Assembly (NCBI GenBank): GCA_014218235.1
Contig: JACBKR010000882.1
Location: forward strand, 62,001 to 126,000
From: Colocasia esculenta
Taxonomy: Eukaryota > Streptophyta > Magnoliopsida > Alismatales > Araceae
Direction of reading: 5' to 3'
Length of the DNA stretch: 64,000 nt
The position numbers and the translations under genes are program-made. The notes beneath the pieces are model-generated. The model saw nothing but the letters and a program-made list of their open reading frames with translations, searched no databases and had not been told where the DNA came from. Shown in pieces: positions 20,301 through 32,700 of the stretch (the stretch's first letter is position 1; every line of letters begins with the position of its first letter).

Positions 20301-23300
20301 CGACTCCCTCGATTTCGCGAACCGCTGGCAGAGCCCAAACGCGGAGCCGCCCAGTCACAGCGATCGGAAGTCATGTCCAACTCGACGGGAGATCTCCTCC
20401 CCAGGTCGTGGATATGGGTGCCCGAACATCACCGATATAGTCACCCCCTCCGGTTTATTCCCACCCCTTCAGCGAAAGAATTGGGCATAACTTTCCGCAC
20501 GGGCGTCGGAATCGCTTATATGACCACAATTCGGAATCGGCACTCCGAGAACGTCGACAGCGCCCTGGTTTCGTGGAATTTCGTTCCGGGGCCAAAATTC
20601 CCACGTGGAGCGTGTGTTACACCGACTGCCGGTACATCCGGTCGGACGCGGATATTTATTCGCCCGGGGGTCAGAACCGCCCGCGAGGCCCCAATTCAGA
20701 ATCGGCACTTCGACCCGCTTGGTAAATGGTCGCATTCGGAGATTTCCGGTCTGGCGCCCAAATTCCTCTTCGGGAGCGCGGTCGCGGGCTGCAGATGCGA
20801 TCGCATACGGACACCCCTTCGCTCAAACGGGCATAACTTTTCGCTCGGTTAACGGAATCGCTTATAAGACCCCAATTCGGAATCGCCACTCAGAGGCGCT
20901 CGACGCCGCCTTATTGCCTCTCGCAGTGAGACGTCGTTTTGGGGTCGAAAAACCTTCGTTTCGCACTCTGAAATTGTGATTCTAGCCGACGATCTCTCCG
21001 ATTCCAAGGTTTTTTGGTAGTAGCGACTCCCTCGATTTCGCGAACTGCTGGCGGATCCCACACGCGGAGCCGCCCAGTCACAGCGATCGGAAGTCGTGTT
21101 CGACTCGACGCGAGATCACCTTCCCAAGTCGTGAATATGGGTGCCCGAACATCGTCGATATAGTCACCCCCTCCAGTTTATTCCCACCCCTTCAGCGAAA
21201 GAATTGGGCATAACTTTCCGCACGGGCGTCAGAATCGCTTTTGTGACCATAATTTGGAATCGGCACTCTGAGACGGTCGACAGAGCGCTGGTTTCGCGGA
21301 ATTCCGTTTCGGGCTAAAATTCCCACCCAGAGCGTATGTACTAGTACACCGACTGCCGGTACCTCCGGTCGAACGCGGATATTTATTCGCCCGGGGGTCG
21401 GAACCGCCCGCGAGGCCCCAATTCAGAATCGGCACTTCGACCCGCTCGGTAAATGGTCGCATTCCGAGATTTCCAGTTCGGCGCCCAAATTCCTCTCCCG
21501 GAGTGCGGTCGCGGGCTGCCGATGCGATCGTATACGGACACCCCTTCGCTCAAACGGGCATAACTTTTCGCTCGGTTAACGGAATCGCTTATAAGACTCC
21601 AATTCGGAATCGCCACTCAGAGGCGCTCGACGCCGTCTTATTTCCTCTCGCAGTAAGACGTTGTTTCGGGGTCGAAAAACCTTCGTTTCGCACTCCGAAA
21701 TTGTGATTCTAGCCGACGATCTCTCTGATTCCAAGGTTTTTTGGCAGTAGCGACTCCCTCGATTTCGCGAACCGCTGGCGGATCCCACACGCGGAGCCGC
21801 CCAGTCACAGCGATCGGAAGTCGTGTTCGACTCGACGCGAGATCTCCTTCCCAGGTCGTGGATATGGGTGCCCGAACATCGCCGATATAGTCACCCCCTC
21901 CAGTTTATTCCCACCCCTTCAGCGAAAGAATTGAGCATAACTTTCCGCACGGGCGTCGGAATCGCTTATGTGACCACAATTCGGAATCGGCACTCCGAGA
22001 CGGTCGACAGCGCGCTGCTTTCGCAGAATTTCGTTCCGGGGCCAAAATTCCCACCCGGAGCGTGTGTACTATTACACCGACTGCCGGTACCTCCTGTCAG
22101 ACGCGGATATTTATTCGCCCGGTGGTCGGAATCGCCCGCGAGGCCCCAATTCAGAATCGGCACTTCAACCCGGTCGGTAAATGGTTGCATTCGGAGATTT
22201 CTGGTTCGGCGCCCAAACTCCTCTACGGGAGCGCGGTCGCGGGCTGCCGATGCGATCGCATACGGACACCCCTTCGCTCAAACGGGCATAACTTTTCGCT
22301 CAGTTATCGGAATAGCTTATAAGACCCCAATTTGGAATCGGCACTCAGAGGCGCTAGATGCCGCCTTATTGCCTTAGACAGTGAGACCTCATTTTGGGGT
22401 CAAAAAACCTTCGTTTCGCACTCCGAAATTGCGATTCTAGCCGACGATCTCCCCTATTCCAAGGTTTTTTGGCAGTAGCGACTCCCTCGATTTCGCGAAC
22501 CGCAGGCGGAGCCCAAACGCGGAGCCGCCCAGTCACACCGATCGGAAGTCTTGATCGACTCGACGGGAGATCTCCTCCGCAGGTCGTGGATATGGGTGCC
22601 CGAACATCGCCGATATAGTCACCCCCTCCGGTTTATTCCCACCCCTTCAGCGAAAGAATTCCGCACGGGCGTCGGAATCGCTTATGTGACCATAATTCGG
22701 AATCGGCACTCCGAGACGGTCGACAGCGCGCTGGTTTCGCGGAATTCCGTTTCGGGCCAAAATTCCCACCCGGAGCGTGTGTACTAGTACACCGACTGCC
22801 GGTACCTCCGGTCGGACGCGGATATTTATTCGCCCGGGGGTCGGAACCGCCCGCGAGGCCCCAATTCAGAATCGGCACTTCGACCCGGTCGGTAAATGGT
22901 CGCATTCGGAGATTTCTGTTCCGGCGCCCAAATTCCTCTCCGGGAGCGCGGTCGCGGGCTGCCGATGCGATCGCATACGAACGCCCCTTCGCTCAAATGA
23001 GCATAACTTTTCGCTCGGTTATCGGAATCGCTTATAAGACACCAATTCGGAATCGGCACTCAGAGGCGCTTGACGCCGCCTTTTTGTCTTAGGTAGTTAG
23101 ACCTCGTTTCGGGGTCAAAAAACCTTCGTTTCGCACTCCGAAATTGCGATTCTAGCCGACGATCTCTCCTATTCCAAGGTTTTTTGGCAGTAGCGACTTC
23201 CTCGATTTCGCAAACCGCTGGCGGAGACCACCCGCGGAGCCGCCCAGTCACAGCGATCGGAAGTCGTGTTCGACTCGACGCGAGATCTCCTTCCCAGGTC

Positions 23301-24769
23301 ATGGATATGGGTGCCCGAACATCACCGATATAGTCACCCCCTCCGGCTTATTCCCACCCCTTCAGTGAAAGAATTGGGCATAACTTTCCGCAAGGGCGTC
23401 GGAATCGCTTATGTGACCACAATTCGGAATCGGCACTCCGAGACGGTCGACAGCGCACTGGTTTCAAGGAATTTCGTTCCAGGGCAAAAATTCCCACCTA
23501 GAGCGTGTGTACTTGTACACCGACTGCTGGTACCTCCGGTCGGACGCGGATATTTATTCGCCCGAGGGTCGGAAACGCCCGCGAGGCCCCAATTCAGAAT
23601 CGGCACTTCGACCCGGTCGATAAATGGTCGCATTCGGAGATTTCTGGTCCGGCGCCCAAATTTCTCTTCGGGTGCGCGGTCGCGGGTTGCCGATGCGATC
23701 GCATACGGACACCCCTTCGCTCAAACGGGCATAACTTTTCGCTCGGTTATCGGAATCGCTTATAAGACCCCAATTCGGAATCGGCACTCAGAGGCGCTCG
23801 ATGTCGCTTTATTGTCTCAGGCAGTAAAAACTCGTTTTGGGGTCAAAAAACCTTCGTTTCGCACTCCGAAATTGCGATTCTAGCCGACGATCTCTCCTAT
23901 TCCAAGGTTTTCTGGCAGTAGCGACTCCCTCGATTTCGCGAACCGCTGGCGGAGCCCACACGCGGAGCCGTCCAGTCACAACGATCGGAAGTCGTGTTCG
24001 ACTCGACGCGAGATCTCCTCCCCAGGTCGTGGATATGGGTGCCCGAACATCGCCGATATAGTCACCCCCTCCGGTTTATTCCCACCCCTTCAGCGAAAGA
24101 ATTGGGCATAACTTTCCGCACGGGCGTCGGAATCGCTTATGTGACCATAATTTGGAATCGGCACTACGAGACGGTCGACAGCGCGCTGGTTTCGCTGAAT
24201 TCCGTTTCGGGCCAAAATTCCCACCCAGAGCATGTGTACTAGTACACCGACTGCCGGTACCTCTGGTCGGACGCGGATATTTATTTGCCCGGGGGTCAGA
24301 ACCGCCCGCGAGGCCCTAATTCAGAATCCACACTTCGACACGCTCGGTAAATGGTCGCATTCGGAGATTTCCGGTCCGGCGCCCAAATTCCTCTCCGGGA
24401 GTGCGGTCGCGGGCTGCCGATACGATCGCATACGGACACCCCTTCGCTCAAACGGGCATAACTTTTCGCTCGGTTATCCGAATCGCTTAAAAGACCCCAA
24501 TTCAGAATTGGCACTCAGAGGCACTCGACGTCGCCTTATTTCCTCTCGCAGTAAGATGTCGTTTCGGGGTCGAAAAACATTCATTTCGCACTCTGAAATT
24601 GCGATCCTAGCCGACGATCTCTCCTATTCCAAGGTTTTTTGGCAGTAGCGACTCCCTCGATTTCGCGAACCACTGGCGGATCCCACACGCGGAGCCGCCC
24701 AGTCACAGCGATCGGAAGTCGTGTTCGACTCGACGCGAGATCTCCTTCCCAGGTCGTGGATATGGGTGC

Positions 24770-24800
24770 CCGAACATCGACGGCTCGGAGAGACGATGCG
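24770..24800. other. Junction between satellite families A and B
   Basis: A-type GGGTGCCCGAACATCG is followed by CGGCTCGGAGAGACGATGCGCACGG, which is mid-unit B sequence. The break falls at different places in the two units, so the arrays are joined out of register, not by a gradual change. Confidence 0.75.
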
Positions 24801-26760
24801 CACGGATTCAGACATGCCTTTGGTAAAGCGGCCATAACTTTTCGCCGGGGTGTCGGAATCGCTTATATGACCACTTTTCGGAATCGACACTCAGAAGCGC
24901 TCGTCGCCCTCGATCACCTAGGCGATCAGACGCCGTTTTCGAGTCGAAAATCCATCATTTTGGCCTCCGAAATTTCAGTTCCTGCCGTCGATTCGCATTT
25001 TTTTGCCGCGCCATTTCCAGAAACACGCGGCTCCCCTGCGGGGCCGCCGTCCCCAGTCGGCTCTTCTCGACGGTCGAAGGTCTCCATCGACGCGGCCCGA
25101 CGTCTCCTCCCCGCATCGTAAACGAGTGCGCGCGAAAATGGCCAATTTCGCCACCCCTAACGGATTACTCCCACCCCCCTCTACGGAAGAAATGGGCATA
25201 ACTTTCCGCCTGGGTATCAGATTCGCTCATGTGACCACTTTTCGGAATCGTCTCTCCGAGCTGGTCGACAAGACGCCAGCTTCGTAAAATTCTGAGTCCG
25301 GTGCTCGAAATGCCACCTCGGGGCGTGTGTACTAGTACACAGATTTTCGCACCACTTCGGTAAAACGTGGATATTTCGTCGCCCGGTGATCAGAACCGTC
25401 CGCGAGGCCCCAATTCTGAATCGGCACTCCGACCCGGTAGGCCTTAGGCCGGACTCGGAGATTTCCACTCCGGCGCCCGGATTCCGCTCCTGGAGGGCGA
25501 CAGCGGCTTCCGATGCACACGGATTCTGACACGCCCTTGGGAAATCGGCCATAACTTTCCGCCGGGGTGTCGGAATCGCTTATATGACCACTTTTCAGAA
25601 TCGGGACTCAGAGGCGCTCATCGCACTTGATCGCCTAGGCGATCGGACGCCGTTTGCGAGTCGAAAATCCATCGGTTCAGCCTCCGAAATTTCGGTTCCT
25701 GCCGGCGATTCGCATTTTTTGCCGCGACGTTTCCTGGATCACGCGGCCCCCCTGCGGGGCCGCCGTCCCCAGTCGGCCCTTCTCGACGGTCGAAGGTCTC
25801 CATCGACGCGGCCCGACGGCTCCTCCCTGCGTCGTAAATGAGTGCGTGCGAAAATGGCCGATTTCGCCACCCCTAACGGATTACTCTCACCCCCCTCTAC
25901 GGAAGAAATGGGCATAACTTTTCGCCCGGGTATCAGATTCGCTCATGCCACATTTCAGAATCATCTCTCCGAGCTGGTAGACAAGACGCCAGTTTCGTAA
26001 AATTCTGAGTCCAGCGCTCGAAATGCCACCTCGGGGCGTGTGTACTAGTACACCGATTTTCTACCCACTTCGGTAAAACGTGGATATTTCCTCGCCCGGT
26101 CATCAGAACCGCCCGCGAGGCCCCAATTCTGAATCGGCACTCCGACCCGGTACGCCCTGGGCCGGACTCGGAGATTTCCACTCCGGCGCCCGGATTCCGC
26201 TCCTGGAGGGCGGCAGCGGCTCCCGATGCACACGGATTCTGACACACCCTTGGTAAATCGGCCATAACTTTTCGCCGGGGTGTCGGAATCGCTTATATGA
26301 CCACTTTTCATAATCGGGACTAAGAGGCGCTCATCGCACATGATCGCCTAGGCGATCGGACACCGTTTGCGAGTCGAAAATCCATCGTTTCGGCCTCCGA
26401 AATTTCGGTTCCTGCCGGCGATTCGCATTTTTTTGCCGCGACGTTTCCTGGATCACGCGGCTCCCCTGCGGGGCCGCCGTCCCCAGTCGGCCCTTCTCGA
26501 CGGTCGAAGGTCTCCGTCGACGCGGCCCGACGGCTCCTCCCCACGTCGTAAACGAGTGCGCGCGAAAATGGCCAATTTCGCCACCCCTAACGGATTACTC
26601 CCACCCCCCTCTACGGAAGAAATGGGCATAACTTTCAGCCCGGGAATCAGAATCGCTCATGTGACCACTTTTCGGAATCGCCTCTTTCAGCCGGTCGAGA
26701 GGACGCCAATTTCGCAAAATTCCGAGTCCAGCGCCCAAAATGCCACCCCAGGGCGTGTGT
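24780..26760 (+). repeat. Satellite family B, subtype B0
   Basis: About three units carry CCCCTGCGGGGCCGCCGTCCCCAG where B1 has CCCCTGCGCGGCCGCCGCCCCCAG. The P1 box is of the ACTAGT form. The first unit is truncated at the A junction. Confidence 0.75.
25629..25644. repeat. Palindromic box P2, family B form (representative)
   Basis: GATCGCCTAGGCGATC is a perfect 16-bp palindrome (AvrII core). Most B units keep GCCTAGGCGATC with a variable left arm. Family A has TTATTGCCTCAGGCAGTAA at the matching place, a different imperfect dyad. Confidence 0.75.
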
Positions 26761-29700
26761 ACTAGTACACCGATTTTTGCACTACTTCGGTAAAACGTGG
26801 ATATTTCCTCGCCTGGTGATTGGAACCGCCCGCGAAGCCCCAATTCCGAATCGGCACTCCGACCCAGTCGGCCCTCGGCCAGACTCGGAGATTTCCAGTC
26901 CGGCGCCAGGATTCCGCTCCCGGAGTGCGGCAGCGGCTCCAGATGCGCAAAGATTCCGACTCGCCTTTGGTAAAATGGCCATAACTTTCCGCCGTGGTAT
27001 CGGAAACGCTTATATGACCACTTTTCGGAATTGGCACTCAGAGGCGCTCGTCACTCGCGTTTGCCAAGGCGATCGGACGCCGTTTTCGAGACAAAAATCC
27101 ATCGTTTCGGCCTCCGAAATTTTGGTTCCTGCCGTCGATTCGCGTTTTTTTGCCGCGATGTTTCCTGGATCACGCCCCTGCGCGGCCGCCGCCCCCAGTC
27201 GGCCCTTCTCGGCAGTCGAAGGTCGCCGTCGACGCGGCCCGATGGCTCCTCCCCGCATCGTAAATGAGTGCGCGCAAAAATGACCGATTTCGCCACCCCT
27301 GACGGATTACTCCCACACCCCCTCTACGGACGAAATGGGCATAACTTTCTGCCTGATATCAGAATCGCCCATGTGACCACTTTTCGGAATCGTCTCTCCG
27401 AGCTAGTCGACAAGATGCCAGTTTCGTAAAATTCCAATTCCCCGCTCGAAATGCCACCTCGGGGAGTGTGTACTACTACACCAATTTTCGCACCACTTCG
27501 GAAAAACGTGGATATTTCCTCGCCCGGTGATCGGAACCGCCCGCGAGGCCCAAATTCCGAATCGGCACTCCGACCCGGTCGGCCCTGGGCCGGACTCGGA
27601 GATTTCCAGTCCGGCGCCCGGATTCCGCTCCCGGAGGGCGGCAGCGGCTCCCGATGCGCACGGATTCCGACACGCCTTTGGTAAAACCGCCATAACTTTC
27701 CGCCGGGGTGTCGGAATCGCTTATATGACAACTTTTCAGAATCGGGACTCAGAGGCGCTCTTCGCAATTGATCGCCTAGGCGATCGGACGCCGTTTGGGA
27801 GTCTAAAATCCATCGTTTTGGCCTCCAAAATTTCGGTTCCTGCCGGCGATTCGCGTTTTTTTGCCGCGACATTTCCTGGATCACGCGGCTCCCCTGAGCG
27901 GCCGCCGCCCCAATTCGGCCCTTCTCGGCGGTCGAAGGTCGCCGTCGACGCGGCCCGACGGCTCATCCCCGCGTCGTAAATGAGTGCGCGCAAAAATGAC
28001 CGATTTCGTCACCCCTAACGGATTACTCCCACACCCCCTCTACGGACGAAATGGGCATAACTTTCTGCCCGATATCAGAATCGCTCATGTGACTACTTTT
28101 CGGAATCGTCTCTCCGAGTTGGTCGACAAGACGCCAGTTTCGTAAAATTCTGAGTCCCGCGCTCGAAATGCCACCTCGGGGCGTGTGTACTAGTACACCA
28201 ATTTTCGCTCCACTTCGGTAAAACGTGGATATTTCCTCGCCTGGTGATCAGAACCGCCCGTGAGGCCACAATTCTAAATCGGCACTCCGACCCGGTAGGC
28301 CCTGGGCCAGACTCGGAGATTTCCAGTCCGGCACCCGGATTCCTCTCCTGGAGGGCGGCAGCGGCTCCCGATGCGCACGGATTCTGACACGCCCTTGGTA
28401 AATCGGCCATAACTTTCCGCCGGGGTGTCGGAATCGCTTATATGATCACTTTTCAGAATCATGACTCAGAGGCGCTCATCGCGCTTGATCGCCTAGACGA
28501 TCAGACGCCGTTTGCGAGTCAAAAATCCATCGTTTCGCCTCTGAAATTTCAGTTCCTGCCGGCGATTCACGTTTTTTTGCCGCGACGTTTCCTGGATCAC
28601 GCGGCTCCCCTGCACGGCCACCGCCCCCAGTCGGCCCTTCTCGGTGGTCGAAGGTCACCGTCGACACGGCCTGACGGCTCCTCCCCGCGTCGTAAACGAG
28701 TGCGCGTGAAAATGGCCAATTTCGCCACCCCTGACGGATTACTCCCACCCCCACTACGGAAGAGATGGGCATAACTTTCCGCCCGAGTATCAGAATCACT
28801 CATGTGACCACTTTTCGGAATCGTCTCTCCGAGCCGGTCGAGAAGACGAGAGTTTCGCAAAATTCTGAGTCCGGTGCCCGAAATGCCACCTCGGGGCGTG
28901 TGTACTAGTACACCGATTTTCGCACCACTTTGGTAAAATTTGGATATTTCCTCGCCCGGTGATCGGAACCGCCCGCGAGGCCCCAATTCCGAATCGGCAC
29001 TCCGACCCGGTCGGCCCTGGGCTGGACTCAGAGATTTCCATAACGGCGCCCGGATTCCGCTCCCGGAGGGCGGCAGCGGGTCCCGATGCGCATGGATTCC
29101 GACACGCCTTTCCGTCGGGGTGTCGGAATCGCTTATATGACCACTTTTCGGAATCGGCACTCAGAGGCGCTCGTCGCCATCGATTGCCCAGGCGATCGGA
29201 CGCCGTTTGCGAGTCGAAAATCCATCGTTTCGGCCTCCGAAATTTCGGTTCCTGCCGGCGATTTGCATTTTTTTGCCGTGACGTTTCCTGGATCGCACGG
29301 CTCCTCTACGGGGGCGCCGCCCCCAGTCGGCCCTTCTCGGAGGTCGAAGGTCACCTTCGACGCGGCCCGATGGCTCCTCCCCGCGTCGTAAACCAGTGCG
29401 CGCGAAAATGGCCGATTTCGCCACCCCTGACGGATTACTCCCACCCCCCTTCACGGAAAAAATGGGCATAACTTTCCGCCAGGGTATCATAATCGCTCAT
29501 GTGCCCACTTTTCTGAATCGTCTCTCCGAGCTGGTCGACAAGATGCCAGTTTCACAAAATTCCGAGTCCGGCACTCAAAATGCCACCTCGGGGAGTGTGT
29601 ACTAGTACACCGATTTTCGCACCACTTCGGTAAAACGTGGATATTTCCTCGTCCGGTGATCAGAACCGCCCGCAAGGCCCCAATTCTGAATCGGCACTCC

Positions 29701-32700
29701 GACCCGGTAGGCCCTGGGCCGAACTCGGACATTTCCAGTCCGGCGCCCGTATTCCGCTCTCGGAGGGCGGCAGCGGCTCCCGATGCGCACGGATTCTGAC
29801 ACGCCCTTGGTAAATCGGCCATAACTTTCCGCCGGGGTGTCGGAATCTCTTATATGACCACTTTTCAGAATCGGGACTCAGAGGCGCTCATCGCACATGA
29901 TCGCCTAGGCGTTCGAACGTCGTTTGCGAGTCGAAAATCCATCGTTTCGTCCTCCGAAATTTCGGTTCCTGCCGACGATTCGCATTTTTTTGCCGCGACG
30001 TTTCTTGGATCACGCGGCTCCCCGGCACGGCCGCCGCCCCCAGTCGGCCCTTCTCGGCAGTTGAAGGTCGCCGTCGACGCAGCCCGACAGCTCCTCACCG
30101 TGTCGTAAACGAGTGCGCGCGAAATTGGCCGACTTCGCCACCCTGACGGATTACTCCCACCCCCTCAACGGAAGAAATGGGCATAACTTTCCGCTCGAGT
30201 ATCAGAATCACTCATGTGACCACTTTTCGGAATCGTCTCTCCGAGCCGGTCGAGAAGATGCCCGTTTCGCAAAATTCCGAGTCCGGCGCCCGAAATGCCA
30301 CCTCGGGGTGTGTGTACTAGTACACTGATTTTCGCACCACTTCGGTAAATCGTGGATATTTCCTCGCCCGGTGATCGGAACCGCCCGCGAGGCCCCAATT
30401 CCAAATCGGCACTCCGACCCGGTCGGCCTTGGGCCAGACTAGGAGATTTCCAGTCCGGCGCCCGGATTCCGCTCCCGGAGGGCGGCAGCGGCTCCCGATG
30501 CGCACGGATTCCGACACGCCTTTGGTAAAACCGCCATAACTTTCCGCCGGGGTGTCGGAATCGCTTATATGACCACTTTTCAGAATCGGGACTCAGAGGC
30601 GCTCATCGCAATTGATCGCCTAGGCTATCGGACGCCGTTTGGGAATCTAAAATCCATCGTTTCGGCCTCAAAAATTTCGGTTCCTGCCGGCGATTCGCAT
30701 TTTTTTGCCGCGACGTTTCCTGGATCACGCGGCTCCCTTGAGCGGCCGCCGCCCGAAGTCGGCCCTTTTCGGCGGTCGAAGGTCGCCGTCGACACAGCCC
30801 GACGGCTCATCCCCGCGTCAAAAACGAGTGCGCGCAAAAATGACCGATTTCGCCACCCCTGACGGATTACTCCCACCCCCCTCTACGGAAGAAATGGGCG
30901 TAACTTTCCTCCCGGGTATCAGAATCGCTCATGTGACCACTTTTCGGAATCGTCTCTCTGAGCCGGTCGAGAAGACGCTAGTTTCGCAAAATTTCGAGTT
31001 CGGCGCCCGGGATGTTACCTCGGGGCGTGTGTACTAGTACACCGATTTTCGAACCACTTCGGTAAAACGTGGATATTTCCTCACCCGGTGATCAGAACCG
31101 CCCGCGAGGCCCCAATTCCGAATCAGCACTCCGAACCGGTCGGCCCTGAATCAGACTCGGAGATTTCCAGTCTGGCGCCCGGATTCCGCTCCCGGAGGGC
31201 GGCAGCGGCTCCCGATGCGCACAGATTCCGACACGCCATTGGTAAAACGGCCATAACTTTCTGCCGGGGTATCGGAATCGCTTATACGACCACTTTTCGG
31301 AATCGGCACTCTGAGGAGCTCGTCGCGTTTGATTGCCTAGGCGATCGGACGCCATTTTCGAGTCGAAAATCCATCGTTTCAACCTCTAAAATTTCGGTTC
31401 CTGTCGTCGATTCGCGTTTTTTTGCCGCGACGTTTCCTGGATCACGCGGCTCCCCTGCGCGGCTGCCGCCCCCAGTCGGCCCTTCTCGGCGGTCGAAGGT
31501 CAGCCTCGACGCGGCCCGACGGCTCCTCCCCGCGTCGTAAACGAGTGCGCGCGAAAATGGCCGATTTCGCCACCCATGACGGATTACTCCCACCCCCCTC
31601 TACGGAAGAAATGGGCATAACTTTCCGTCCGGGTATCAAAATCGCTCATGTGACCACATTTCGGAATCGTCTATCCGAGCCGGTCGAGAAGACGCCAGTT
31701 TTGCAAAATTCTGAGTCCGACGCCCGAAATAACACCCCGGGGCGTGTGTACTAGTACACCGATTTTTGCACCACTTCGGTAAAACGTGGATATTTCCTCG
31801 CCCGGTGATCGGAACCACCCACGAGGCACCAATTCCGAATCAGCACTCCGACCTAGTCGGCCCTGGGCCGGACTCGGAGATTTCCAGTCCGACGCCCGTA
31901 TTCCGCTCCCGGAGGGCGGCAGCGGCTCCCGATGCGCACGGATTCTGACACGCCTTTGGTAAAACGGCCATAACTTTCTGTCGGGGTATCGGAATCGCTT
32001 ATATGACCAATTTTTGGAATCGGCACTCAGAGGCACTCGTCGCTCGCGATTGCTTAGACGATCGGACGCCGTTTTTGAGTCGAAATTCCATTGTTTCGGC
32101 CTCCGAAATTTTGGTTCTTGCCGTTGACTCGCGTATTTTTGCCGCGACGTTTCCTGGATCACGCGGCTCCCCTGCGCGGCCGCCGCCCCCAGTCGGCCCT
32201 TCTCGGCGGTCGAAGGTCGCCATCGACGCGGCCTAACGTCTCATCCCCGCGTCGTAAACGAGTGCGCGCGAAAATGGCCGATTTTGCCACCCCTGACGGA
32301 TTACTCCCACCCCCCCTCTACGGAAGAAATGAGCGTAACCTTCCACCCGGGTATCAGAATCGCTCATGTGACCACTTTTCGGAATCGTCTCTCCAATCCG
32401 GTCAAGAACACGCCACTTTCGCAAAATTCCGAGTCCGACGCCCGGAATGCCACCTCGGGGAGTGTGTACTAATACACCGATTTTCGCACCACTTCGGTAA
32501 TACATTGATATTTCCTCGCCCGGTGATCGGAACCGCCCGCGAGGCCCCAATTCCGAATCGGCACTCCGACCCGGTCAGCCCTGGGCCGAACTCGGAGATT
32601 TCCAGTCCGGCTCCCGGATTCCGCTCCCGGAGGGCGGCAGCGGCTCCCGATGCGCACGGATTCCGACACGCCATTGGTAAAACGGCCATAACTTTTAGCT

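Larger units (their letters stand above)
10506..24779 (+). repeat. Satellite family A, about 728-bp unit, about 19 copies
   Basis: Successive copies of the GTGTACTAGTACAC box fall at 11163, 11891, 12618, 13346, 14074, 14801 and 15529, a spacing of 727-728 bp; 19 box positions can be followed to 24.24 kb. Each unit holds four diverged parts marked by (A)ATCGG(C/A)A(C/G)TC: after TGTGACCACAATTC, after GAGGCCCCAATTC, after TAAGACCCCAATTC, and after CAGTCACAGCG. Two sub-blocks differ by GGTTTATTACCACC (to about 18.0 kb) versus GGTTTATTCCCACC (after). The first unit is cut by the LTR element. There is no gene: the recurrent open frames of about 205 codons on plus and 74-77 codons on minus simply repeat with the unit. 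Confidence 0.93.
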
